Below are positions 24,575-32,295 of a stretch of 32,775 bases of DNA, piece by piece. Numbering within the stretch: the first letter of the stretch is position 1; each line of letters begins with the position of its first letter. The DNA lies in assembly GCA_038203875.1 (NCBI GenBank), contig JBBRDN010000025.1, positions 1-32,775 of the forward strand. The letters run 5' to 3'. Both the position numbers and the translations under genes were made by a program. This DNA comes from CANJSG01 sp038203875 (GTDB lineage: Bacteria; Verrucomicrobiota; Verrucomicrobiia; Limisphaerales; CANJSG01). Below the pieces are notes generated by a model. It did not search any database. It was not told where the DNA came from and saw only the letters and a program-made list of their open reading frames with translations.

Positions 24575-24671
24575 GCCCTCGGGCACGACGCACCCCAGTT
24601 GTCGGCAGAATCTCCGCCAATCTGGGGGGCGTTTAATTAGAAGAGCCCCGCGCCCTGCGCTAGGACAATGT

Positions 24672-24680
24672 TTATCCACT
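24672..24680 (+). promoter_or_regulatory. DnaA box (TTATCCACT)
   Basis: It matches the consensus TTATCCACA at 8 of 9 positions and lies 263 bp upstream of the dnaA start. It is the first of two boxes in the same orientation, 10 bp apart. Confidence 0.6.
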
Positions 24681-24690
24681 TCTTCCCAGG

Positions 24691-24699
24691 TTATTCACA
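24691..24699 (+). promoter_or_regulatory. DnaA box (TTATTCACA)
   Basis: It fits the relaxed consensus TTATNCACA exactly. It is spaced 19 bp, about two helical turns, from the first box, so both would face the same side of the DNA. Confidence 0.65.
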
Positions 24700-24947
24700 G
24701 CCTAAAAAGCCCTAAAAACAGGCCTCTCGTTCAGAGCCCCCGGAAGAAACCATTGCTGGCCGGGGCTAACCGTTCTTCAAAGCAAGATTTCGCCCGGCCA
24801 ACAGGGCTTTTGTCACGGTCCCGTCACAGTGCTGTTTCGAATGGATCCGCCGGCGATTCTGTCAAGCGATTGGTCCTCTCCGTCGGCAGAAAACTCATCG
24901 ACGATACATCCTGCGAAACCAGCGGCGATCCAGTCGCTTCGTTCGAC

Positions 24948-25757
24948 CTAAATCGTCGTGGAACCGGTAAACGCGAAATCAGCCGGCCCGGTCAGCGCGA
25001 CATCGCAGAACCCGCCGTTCTCCCCACGGAAACCCACTTCCAACAGGTCGCCACCTTGGACTTGGACCTTCACGGGCGACGTGAAGCCCTTCAAGCGGGC
25101 CGAGATCAGGGCGGCGGCGGTCACGCCTGTGCCGCAGGCCAGCGTTTCCCCTTCGACGCCGCGCTCGTAGGTGCGGACGCGGATGAAGTTGATGCCTTTC
25201 ACCTGGACGAAGTTCACGTTGGTTCCCCGCGGCTTGAAGTGTGCGTGATAGCGGACCTCGGCTCCCACGCCGGCCACCATCGCCTTGTCGGCATCATCCA
25301 CGTAGACGACCGCGTGCGGCACGCCGGTGTTGAGGGAATGGATCGCCGTATCGCCCTGTTGGAGCGGGACGGATTCGTTGAGGCGCAGGCTGTGGGGCGT
25401 AGTCAGGTTCACTGTCACACGGTCGCAGCTGAAGCGCGCCTGGATGACGCCTGCGGCCGTCTCGAAGGTCAGGTCCCCTGTTGCGCCGGTGAGTTTCTGG
25501 ATATACCGGGCGAAGCACCGCGCCCCGTTGCCGCACATCTCGGCCGCCGAGCCGTCGCTGTTGTAGAACTGCCACGACCAGTCGGCTTTTCCCGAATCGC
25601 ACGGGACAAGCCCCATGATCCCGTCGGCCCCGATACCGCGTTGGCGGTGGCACAAGTGGACGATCTGGTCGGTCGTCAGGGCAATCTTCCGGTCACGGTT
25701 GTCGAAGAGAATGAAGTCATTCCCGGCACCGTTCATCTTGGTGAACTCAAGCAACAT
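24948..25757 (-). CDS. dapF: Diaminopimelate epimerase
   Basis: 269 residues, the usual length. It converts LL- to meso-diaminopimelate, the precursor of lysine and of the peptidoglycan cross-link; no cofactor is needed. The two catalytic cysteines are present: C75 in EMCGNGARCFARY and C208 in LACGTGVTAAAL. The N-terminus FTKMNGAGNDFILFDN is the family signature. The frame opens at 25793, but the ATG at 25757 gives the standard start (MLLEFTKMNG). It lies 60 bp downstream of mgsA on the same strand, probably co-transcribed; the region after it leads into the dnaA control region. Confidence 0.96.
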   Translation of the reverse strand: MLLEFTKMNGAGNDFILFDNRDRKIALTTDQIVHLCHRQRGIGADGIMGLVPCDSGKADWSWQFYNSDGSAAEMCGNGARCFARYIQKLTGATGDLTFETAAGVIQARFSCDRVTVNLTTPHSLRLNESVPLQQGDTAIHSLNTGVPHAVVYVDDADKAMVAGVGAEVRYHAHFKPRGTNVNFVQVKGINFIRVRTYERGVEGETLACGTGVTAAALISARLKGFTSPVKVQVQGGDLLEVGFRGENGGFCDVALTGPADFAFTGSTTI

Positions 25758-25817
25758 GGCCACGCAAAGTAGGCCCAAGACGAATGCCATCAAGCCGGGA
25801 TTGGTGGCGGTGGTTCG

Positions 25818-26189
25818 TCAGACCTTCGACAGGATGGCCGCGAACACCATCTGGGCCGTCGCGAGATTCGTCGCCAACGGGATGTTATGCACGTTGCACA
25901 GACGTTGAAGGCCCTGCACGTCGGGCTCGTGCGGATGCGCGGTCAGCGGATCCACGATGAAGATCACCGCGTCGACCTCGCCGTTCGCGACCCGGGCTCC
26001 GATCTGAGCGTCACCGCCCAGAGGGCCGCTGAGATAGCGGACGACCTTCAAACCAGTCGCTTCGGCGATTCGGCCGCCCGTCGTTCCCGTGGCGATGATC
26101 TCATGGCTTGCCAACGCCGCTTTGTGTTGGAGGGCAAAACGACAGAGGTCCGCTTTCTTGGTATCGTGGGCGATAAGGGCGAGGCGCAT
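25818..26189 (-). CDS. mgsA: Methylglyoxal synthase
   Basis: 123 residues from the ATG at 26189 (the frame extends to an ATG at 26252, which would add 21 unconserved residues). It converts dihydroxyacetone phosphate to methylglyoxal and phosphate, a bypass that relieves sugar-phosphate build-up. Motifs: ALIAHDTKK (4-12), phosphate-binding ATGTTGG (33-39), SGPLGGDAQIG with catalytic D60, and AHPHEPDVQ with H87, matching the family's Asp/His pair. It sits upstream of dapF in a minus-strand series with a small unknown gene. No Shine-Dalgarno site marks either start. Confidence 0.93.
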   Translation of the reverse strand: MRLALIAHDTKKADLCRFALQHKAALASHEIIATGTTGGRIAEATGLKVVRYLSGPLGGDAQIGARVANGEVDAVIFIVDPLTAHPHEPDVQGLQRLCNVHNIPLATNLATAQMVFAAILSKV

Positions 26190-26238
26190 ACGCGGGGGCC
26201 ACGATGCGGCCGGTCCACGACGGTCCGCAAGGAACGCC

Positions 26239-26502
26239 TCAATTGTTCCCATGGGCTGGAGCTGAAGAATGCGGGCGGATCACCGGCTTCGGCCTGGTGG
26301 CGGTTCTAGTGATTGCCCGTGGCACGAGGTTTTCCTCTGCGACGCGCCATTCCCGTCCATCGCGTTCGACGATTCCAAAGGCCTCTTCCAGCTTGATGAG
26401 CCTGACCTGCGCTCCCGGCGGCAGACTTTTGGGAAGGCCGTGGCTTCCGATGATCGCCTGGACCTCTATGACATCACCTAAGCTGCATGCGTTCCATTTC
26501 AT
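26239..26502 (-). CDS. Small unknown protein, possible SH3-like barrel
   Basis: 87 residues from the ATG at 26502; the frame extends to 26673, but the added part is low-complexity shadow sequence. Residues 8-65 read like a compact beta barrel (DVIEVQAIIGSHGLPKSLPP, then AQVRLIKLEEAFGIVERDGREWRVAEENLV), resembling KOW/SH3-type folds in hydrophobic pattern only. The tail is basic and Pro/Thr-rich. It lies upstream of mgsA, either overlapping the longer mgsA start by 14 nt or leaving 49 nt to the shorter one. No family is recognised. It could be a small nucleic-acid or metabolite-binding protein, but nothing in the sequence decides this. Confidence 0.55.
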   Translation of the reverse strand: MKWNACSLGDVIEVQAIIGSHGLPKSLPPGAQVRLIKLEEAFGIVERDGREWRVAEENLVPRAITRTATRPKPVIRPHSSAPAHGNN

Positions 26503-26671
26503 GCCCGCAGAGTGGTGCACCGGACCGGACAACCGCTGTCTTGCGGACAGAAAACCTCCGGACCCGGCCGACAAACCGCGGCTTGGCGTCGGTCTCGATC
26601 TGAGTAATGCTTTCCCCACGCGTCGAACGCCCAGTTGCTCCGAGGGCGCGACGCCAAAAAACAATTTTGCC

Positions 26672-27016
26672 ATGTTTCAGAAAGGCCAGAAAGTCGTCTG
26701 CATCGACGACCAGTTCCCCCGCGAAGTCCACGTCATCTACGCGCAGCTTCCCAAGAAGAATTCCGTCTACACCGTCCGAGCCGTCTATATCGGCCGCGGC
26801 AAGATGCTCAACGCCGGCCACGTGAAAGGACTCGGCAACAAGCCCGGCGACAGCGACGGCGAGATCGGCATTCTTGTCGAAGAACTCAAGAATCCCGCCG
26901 ACATGTTCAACCTCCACGGCCAGGAACTCGGCTTCAACGCCGAACGCTTCCGCTCGATGGACGAGATCTCCGAAGACGTCGTCCAAGAAGAACCGGCCGA
27001 GCTCGCGATGAATTGA
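26672..27016 (+). CDS. Conserved-looking hypothetical protein, 114 aa
   Basis: 114 residues, starting FQKGQKVVCIDDQFPREVHV, with a YTVRAVYIGRGKML segment and an acidic C-terminus (FRSMDEISEDVVQEEPAELA). The alternation of strands with KGQKVVCI and YTVR suggests a small beta-barrel domain; similar short 'KGxxVVC...YTVR' proteins occur in other bacteria, but no function is known to me. The frame is open far upstream (from 26204), but that part overlaps the opposite-strand genes and lacks protein-like composition; the ATG at 26672 is the first sensible start. It is divergent from the 87-residue gene and convergent with the HAD gene, whose stop is 12 bp away. Confidence 0.65.
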   Translation: MFQKGQKVVCIDDQFPREVHVIYAQLPKKNSVYTVRAVYIGRGKMLNAGHVKGLGNKPGDSDGEIGILVEELKNPADMFNLHGQELGFNAERFRSMDEISEDVVQEEPAELAMN

Positions 27017-27028
27017 GCCGCGGCCCGT

Positions 27029-27727
27029 TCACGCGGGTCGCGTCGACGGCTTGGCCTTTTCCAGAACTGCCAGCAAACGGTGCGTGAGGATTTGCCGGAG
27101 ATCCGAGATGCGCCCGTTGCCGGCCGGTTGGCTGCGGTCGATCAGCAGCGACTGCATCCCGGCCATCAGCGCGCCGCCGGCGTCTTCGCGGTCGCTGTCG
27201 CCCACGTGCAGGATCTCGCGGGACTTCAAGTCGAGCGCCTCCGCCGCGGCGGCGAAGATCATCCCGTCGGGTTTCGCCGATCGGACTTCGCAGGAAATCA
27301 GGCAAGCGTCGAAACACGGTGAAAGCTCCAGCGCCACCAGCAACGGGCGCAGCCGTTCATCCCAGTTCGAAACCAACGCCAGCTTCAGCCCGCGGGTCCG
27401 CAGCGCGATCAAAGTCGGCATGACGTCGTCGAACACCTGCCAGCAGTCCGTCCGCGTGAACCGGGCATACAGCTCGTCGAAGAACGTCCGGCTCGGCAGC
27501 TCGTGCGTGAGCCCTTCGAAGGTCGCATCCACCAGCCTGGCCCACTCGCCTTTGGTGTAGTTTTCGGGACGATGCCGTTTCCATGCTTGGGAAAACCGGT
27601 GGTCGAGTTCCGCCGCGTCCAATCCTGTGACGCCGTGAGCCGCGGCGACATCGGCGTAGATGTGGCCGACGGAAGGAAACGGCGCGATCAGTGTTCCACC
27701 GACATCGAACGTAACGGCTCGGATCAT
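27029..27727 (-). CDS. HAD-superfamily hydrolase
   Basis: 232 residues with the cap domain after motif I (C1 type). Motif I is TFDVGGTL with nucleophile D8; the usual second Asp (DxD) is replaced by Gly, as in REG-2/HDHD3-like members. Motif II is LALVSNWDERL, motif III is Lys in SAKPDGMIF, and motif IV is HVGDSDREDAGGA. Probably a small-molecule phosphatase, but the missing general acid/base Asp makes activity uncertain. It is convergent with the 114-residue gene. The PVC heme gene ends 73 bp upstream on the same strand, so co-transcription is possible. Confidence 0.88.
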   Translation of the reverse strand: MIRAVTFDVGGTLIAPFPSVGHIYADVAAAHGVTGLDAAELDHRFSQAWKRHRPENYTKGEWARLVDATFEGLTHELPSRTFFDELYARFTRTDCWQVFDDVMPTLIALRTRGLKLALVSNWDERLRPLLVALELSPCFDACLISCEVRSAKPDGMIFAAAAEALDLKSREILHVGDSDREDAGGALMAGMQSLLIDRSQPAGNGRISDLRQILTHRLLAVLEKAKPSTRPA

Positions 27728-27800
27728 GACGGCGGCACGCTAGCGGAATATTTCCGTGAGACGGAACCAAATCCATCTGGTCGTCGCCAACCTTCTTGGA

Positions 27801-30767
27801 TCAGCGTTTACCCAGTTCGGACAGGTAACGGACGAGGTCGCGGAACTCCGCCTGTGTCAGTGTGTCCGCCAAGCCGGACGGCATGACCGACCCGATCTGC
27901 CTCCGCTCTTTCACATCCGCGCGGCGCAGCCGGACCTCGCGCTGTTGGAGATGGTCGCGGAGGACGATTTCCGTGGCCGTCTCCCGTTGGATGTAGCCCT
28001 GGAATTCGTCGCCGTTCGCCAGCGTGATGCCGTGGGCCATGAAGCCTTCCTTCACTTCTTTGTTCGGCTGGAGAATCGCGCCGATGATGAAGTCGACCGG
28101 TTGGGCCGTGCCGAGAGCGCTCATGTCCGGGCCGATGTCGCCGCCCTTGCCGTTGATCGCATGGCAAGCGGTGCAACTAAGCTCGGGACGCAGGAAGATC
28201 TCCGCGCCACGCCGGGCGTCGCCGGATGTTTTCACCTCTTGAACGAGCGCCGTCATCTGGTCGGCGGCGAGCGTCTTCGGCTCGTTTGAGAATCCGGCCG
28301 AGGCCGTGACGATCTTGGCGAGCGTTTCGTCCCGCCGCCCGCTGGACCCCATGAGGCGAAGGCCGATCCGGGCGGCATCGCGCGCTGGTTTTGTCTCCTT
28401 GAACGCGGCGGCCAACGTTGCGGCTCCTTCCCTGCGTTGAAGAAAAGCTGTCCAAACTTCCGACCACTCCGCGTCGGTTCCGGCGTTGCCCAGGAAGGTT
28501 GCGGCAGCTCGCGCGGCACCCTTGGGATCAACCCCGGCCAGCGCGGCGATGGCCCGGGCTCGGACGCTGCCCGGTTCTTCGCCTGAAAGTTTTTCGAGCG
28601 TCGCCCTGTCTTCGGCTCCGGCCATGTCCGCGAGTCCGTCGACTGCGGCCCGTCGCAGCGCGGCGGATGCGCCCGAGTCCGTTGCCATCGTCGTGAGTTG
28701 GCTCCGCAGCCCGGCGAGTTTCCACGCGCCCGCGAGCCGCAATGCCCCGGCTTTCAGTTCCGCGCTTTGGCCTTTCAAGAGCCCGGTCAGCGCGGGGGCG
28801 AGATCGCCGGATGGCCGGATGCGTCTAAGTTTTTCGGCCTGGGCCAACGCGGGCAGCAATCGGCTGTGCTGTGCCGCGTCGTAGTCGTTGCCGGTTCCGT
28901 AGCTGGATGCCGCGAGCACCAACGCGAGTTCCGCAGGTCCGCCGACATTGGCGAGGATCCCGAGGAAGCGTTCGCGGGTTTCGTTGGAGAGGCCGCCCTG
29001 CTTCAAACGTTCGGTGACGACGCGGAGCGAATCCGCCGACGCATCCGTCTTGAGCAGAAACTCGAGACGGTGCGGCGTGGCTTCGAGGTTGAGCCGGCCG
29101 GCGGCGAGCTCGGGAGCCCACTGCGGTTTGAGCGCGTGGATCGTCTTCACCAGCGCCTCGTTCACGAAGCGGTCGACCGGTTGATCGACGGCCTGCAGCG
29201 CCGCCTCCAACGCGCGCGCAGTCGGAATGGAACTGGCCGAGACAACGCCCTGAAGCCGCACGCGCGGATGGGGATCCTTGGTTGCCCGGCTTACGAGCTC
29301 CACCGCATTCGGCAGTCGATCCTGCCAACGTCCGACCACCGAAGCCGCATACGCCCGCGCCCGGAAATCCTTCGCGGCCAGGAGCGATCCAAGCAGTGGC
29401 GGCATGACGAGATCCTGCGACTCCAGAACGCCGAGCGCCTCGACGAGGTGCCGTTCGTAGAGCGGATCGGAAATGTTGAGCTGATCGATCCAGAGCTTGA
29501 ACGCGTTGGTCAGAAACGCCGGCGCCTGCTCGGTCAACACGCGCTTCGCCTGGATGCGATTCCAGCGCTCTCCTGATTTCAGCTCGTCGAAGAGCTGGGA
29601 GAGCCCGAGCTGGTTGAACGTGACGCGCGGCACCGCCGGACGGCCTTTGGCCGACACGCGCCAGATGCGGCCGTGGACCTGGTCGCGGCGGGGATCGCGG
29701 AACGACGCCTGGTAGTGGCCGATGATCGGGTTGAACCAGTCGGCGATGTAGAGCGCGCCGTCGGGTCCGGTGCGGATGTCCACGGGGCGGAAGCTGGTGT
29801 TGGTCGTCGTGATGAGCGGCGGAAGTTCCTTGAGCTTGAAGCCCGCGCCGTCGTCCTCAGGGCGGAACATGACCACGGTGTTGTCCATGAAACGATTCGC
29901 CACGATGCAGCCCTGGAGCGAATCCGGCATGGCCTTGGAGCCGATGATTTCCGCGCCGCAGAATTTTTGCCCCGTGTTCCAGATGCGCTGGTGGTCGAGC
30001 TTGTGGTCCGTCACGACGAGCGCGGGCGCGAGGTAGTAGATGCCGTGGCCGTTGCCGGCGAAGAGGAACGGCGCGCCCCAATCGTCGAAGGCGAAGCCCC
30101 AGGGATTGTGCGGCGCCATGCCGTCGCCGAAGAACGGGTCGAGCCGGAGCTGGTTTGGACGCAGCCGCCAGACACCGGCTTCGTGCAGCTTCACGAGGCC
30201 GAAGGGAGTTTCCACCCGCGACATCGCGTGATGCCCTTGGCTGAAGAAGAGTTCGCCGCCCGGGCTCCAGGTGAAGGAGTTGATCGTCTGATGCGCGTCG
30301 CCGGTGCCGAAGCCGCGCAGGACGACCTGGCGCTGGTCGGCCTTGCCGTCGCCGTCGGTGTCGACGAGGTGCAAAAGCTCGGTCGCATTGCCGACGAAAA
30401 GCCCGCCGTTGAAGAGCTCGATGCCGGTGGGAATGAGCAGGCCATCGGCAAACACGGTCGACTTGTCCGCGCGGCCGTCGCCGTTGGTGTCCTCGAGGAC
30501 GACGATCTTGTCGTCCGGTTTCTGGCCGGGCTTCAACTGCGGATAGATCGTGCTCGTCGCGACATACATCCGGCCGCGTGGATCGAACCGGATCTGGATC
30601 GGCTTCGGCACGCCATCAAGCTCCGAGGCGAAGTGATTCACTTCGAATCCGTCGGCGACCTTGAAGGACGCGAGTTCCGTGGCCGGATCGTTCGGGTCGG
30701 GTTCCGCGGCGAAGGCGGCGATGGAAACGGCCGTCAACAGGCAGCCGAGCAGGGAGAGTTTTTTCAT
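27801..30767 (-). CDS. PVC-type membrane-bound-dehydrogenase-like protein with HEAT repeats and CxxCH heme domain
   Basis: 988 residues, exported (signal peptide about 1-20, IAAFAAEP). Domains in order: an NHL/glucose-dehydrogenase-like propeller at about 25-375 (repeats such as LEDTNGDGRADK, VDTDGDGKADQRQ, DIRTGPDGALYIADW), helical HEAT-like repeats at about 400-830, and a cytochrome c domain with C865-T-A-C868-H869 and a likely distal Met in VMPSG near the end. The architecture is characteristic of Planctomycetes/Verrucomicrobia proteins thought to be secreted dehydrogenases passing electrons to a heme; substrates are not known. It overlaps the upstream SGNH gene by 4 nt (ATGA), so the two are translated as a pair. 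Confidence 0.93.
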   Translation of the reverse strand: MKKLSLLGCLLTAVSIAAFAAEPDPNDPATELASFKVADGFEVNHFASELDGVPKPIQIRFDPRGRMYVATSTIYPQLKPGQKPDDKIVVLEDTNGDGRADKSTVFADGLLIPTGIELFNGGLFVGNATELLHLVDTDGDGKADQRQVVLRGFGTGDAHQTINSFTWSPGGELFFSQGHHAMSRVETPFGLVKLHEAGVWRLRPNQLRLDPFFGDGMAPHNPWGFAFDDWGAPFLFAGNGHGIYYLAPALVVTDHKLDHQRIWNTGQKFCGAEIIGSKAMPDSLQGCIVANRFMDNTVVMFRPEDDGAGFKLKELPPLITTTNTSFRPVDIRTGPDGALYIADWFNPIIGHYQASFRDPRRDQVHGRIWRVSAKGRPAVPRVTFNQLGLSQLFDELKSGERWNRIQAKRVLTEQAPAFLTNAFKLWIDQLNISDPLYERHLVEALGVLESQDLVMPPLLGSLLAAKDFRARAYAASVVGRWQDRLPNAVELVSRATKDPHPRVRLQGVVSASSIPTARALEAALQAVDQPVDRFVNEALVKTIHALKPQWAPELAAGRLNLEATPHRLEFLLKTDASADSLRVVTERLKQGGLSNETRERFLGILANVGGPAELALVLAASSYGTGNDYDAAQHSRLLPALAQAEKLRRIRPSGDLAPALTGLLKGQSAELKAGALRLAGAWKLAGLRSQLTTMATDSGASAALRRAAVDGLADMAGAEDRATLEKLSGEEPGSVRARAIAALAGVDPKGAARAAATFLGNAGTDAEWSEVWTAFLQRREGAATLAAAFKETKPARDAARIGLRLMGSSGRRDETLAKIVTASAGFSNEPKTLAADQMTALVQEVKTSGDARRGAEIFLRPELSCTACHAINGKGGDIGPDMSALGTAQPVDFIIGAILQPNKEVKEGFMAHGITLANGDEFQGYIQRETATEIVLRDHLQQREVRLRRADVKERRQIGSVMPSGLADTLTQAEFRDLVRYLSELGKR

Positions 30768-31726
30768 CGCAGTTCAGGCATGGTTTTCGCGAGTTCACCG
30801 ATCATGGCTTCGGCCTGTTCGATCAACGGGCCGAACTGTTCAAGCTCGCCCGGGAACCAGCGCACCTTCGGGTCGCGGTGATCGCGGCTGCTCGGCTGCT
30901 CGATGCGGTCACCGCCAAGGAAAGCCCAGTTCATGGGGCGCGAGTAGTCGAACCACAGCCGGTTCTTCGCGATCACCTCGCGCCGAAAGCTTTCAGCGAC
31001 CGGATCCTTCCACCGGCCGTCCTGTCCAACCGGACCGGTTCGTTTGGCCAGGTTCGGCAATCCGAGCTGCTTCGTGAAGGCCGCGGCCACGAAGCCCTGT
31101 CCACGATCGCTGAACTGGTGGCCGTCGAAGGTCAGGCCGGCCGGGCTCTTGGGGCCGGAGAGTTCGGTGAAGAGGTCGACGACCGGCAGACCGCGTCGCT
31201 TTCCGAGGTCGCGGACAGCGTCGGCGAAAGCCGCCAAGTCGGGATTGCGTCGAGTGAGATCCGGCAGCGGCGGACCGGTCTGCTCAAACGGCGGCGGAGT
31301 CACCAGCACGAGCCGGGGCGTCACCGTCGAAAAATCGCCGAGCATCTTTTCGTAGGCGGCGACGAAGCGGGGCAAGTCGTTCGTTCCGGCGAACGCCTCG
31401 GTCCCGCCGAACTGGAGGAACACCACCGTGGCACCGGCCTTGCGCAGGAGATTGGTCAACGGCGGAAACCCGACATTGCGTGGCTGGGCGAACACGGTGT
31501 CGCCTTCCCAGCCGAGGTTTCGGAAACGCAGCCGATGCCGCGGATGCGTCAGGGTCAGCAGGGATTCGAGATGCCCGGAATGCTGGGCGGCGGCCACGTT
31601 GGCGCCGCCGACGAACGCGACGACGTCGTTCGTCCTGAACTCCACCGCCGCGCGGACCGAAGGCGCGAGCCCAAGCGCCGTGCCGACCAGGCACGCGGTC
31701 ATCGTCACAAATCGCCAAGGGAACAT
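30764..31726 (-). CDS. Secreted SGNH/GDSL-hydrolase-like protein lacking the usual Ser
   Basis: 320 residues with signal peptide (about 1-26, SVRA-A). Its SGNH-like outline includes block I VVAFVGGANVAAA, block II RFRNLGWEGDTV, block III VVFLQFGGTEAF, and a late FDGHQFSDRGQ (D201, H203). The nucleophile Ser of GDS is replaced (Gly-Ala-Asn), and the Asn of GxND is replaced by Thr-Glu. So either it is not a classic esterase or the alignment is shifted. Start: the frame reaches 31882, but the ATG at 31726 begins a proper signal peptide. First gene of an operon with the PVC heme protein (4-nt overlap), which suggests joint action on polysaccharide-type substrates in the periplasm (inference). Confidence 0.75.
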   Translation of the reverse strand: MFPWRFVTMTACLVGTALGLAPSVRAAVEFRTNDVVAFVGGANVAAAQHSGHLESLLTLTHPRHRLRFRNLGWEGDTVFAQPRNVGFPPLTNLLRKAGATVVFLQFGGTEAFAGTNDLPRFVAAYEKMLGDFSTVTPRLVLVTPPPFEQTGPPLPDLTRRNPDLAAFADAVRDLGKRRGLPVVDLFTELSGPKSPAGLTFDGHQFSDRGQGFVAAAFTKQLGLPNLAKRTGPVGQDGRWKDPVAESFRREVIAKNRLWFDYSRPMNWAFLGGDRIEQPSSRDHRDPKVRWFPGELEQFGPLIEQAEAMIGELAKTMPELR

Positions 31727-31881
31727 GACGGAGATGGAAAGAGCGCCCGGCCCAACCGGCAAGACGAAAGGCTGGAGAATTCCCGAACACCGCCCGTATC
31801 GTTGGTTCAACGCCATGAGCTTCCCCTTTGATGTTTTCCTCAGCCACAGCGCGAAGGACGAGGCGGCGGTGCGCTCCTCCA

Positions 31882-31908
31882 CCCTCTCCGCCTCGAACAG
31901 GGAGAGGG
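31882..31908 (+). repeat. Inverted repeat (REP/MITE-like) inside the TIR gene
   Basis: CCCTCTCC at 31882-31889 pairs perfectly with GGAGAGGG at 31901-31908 across an 11-nt loop, followed by CCGGGGTGA. This resembles the short intergenic palindromes common in GC-rich bacterial genomes, here lodged in a coding sequence between two TIR fragments. Confidence 0.65.
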
Positions 31909-32031
31909 CCGGGGTGACGTGTCGAAGTCTTCGTTTTGCGGCGCGATTGCGGACGGACGGAGTAAAGGTGCCGTTCGATGAACGGGTGCTTCCGAAGGAT
32001 GAATCAAGAAGGCTTAAGGCTGAATCCGAAG

Positions 32032-32094
<63 letters not shown>

Positions 32095-32295
32095 TTTCCC
32101 CACAGTGCTCTGCATGTCGGCGAATGCGTTCGGCTCGGACTGGGCGCAGTTGGAGTCCGGCACTTTAAGAACGGGTCAACGCCCCTTTCGCGACCCGCTG
32201 AACAAGGAGCGCTGCTTCCTTCCCCTGCGGGCCGCCTGCGATTGCAATCAGACCATCATAAAGCGACGTGCAGTAACTTGAAGGAAACCTGAGCC

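Larger units (their letters stand above)
24409..24947. other. Non-coding region upstream of dnaA: possible oriC or dnaA control region
   Basis: 539 bp between dnaA and dapF without a convincing gene. Contents: two DnaA boxes (24672-24680, 24691-24699); a short AT-rich piece with TTTAATTAG (24632-24640); and two hairpins in the presumed dnaA leader (24514-24538, 24553-24574). A long-loop inverted repeat, TGGCCGGGGC with GCCCGGCCA (24757-24766, 24792-24800), has a one-base bulge. GTCAC occurs as a direct repeat near 24812-24828. Only two strict boxes is few for an origin. A 67-residue minus-strand frame (24476-24679) is discussed under findings. Confidence 0.4.
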
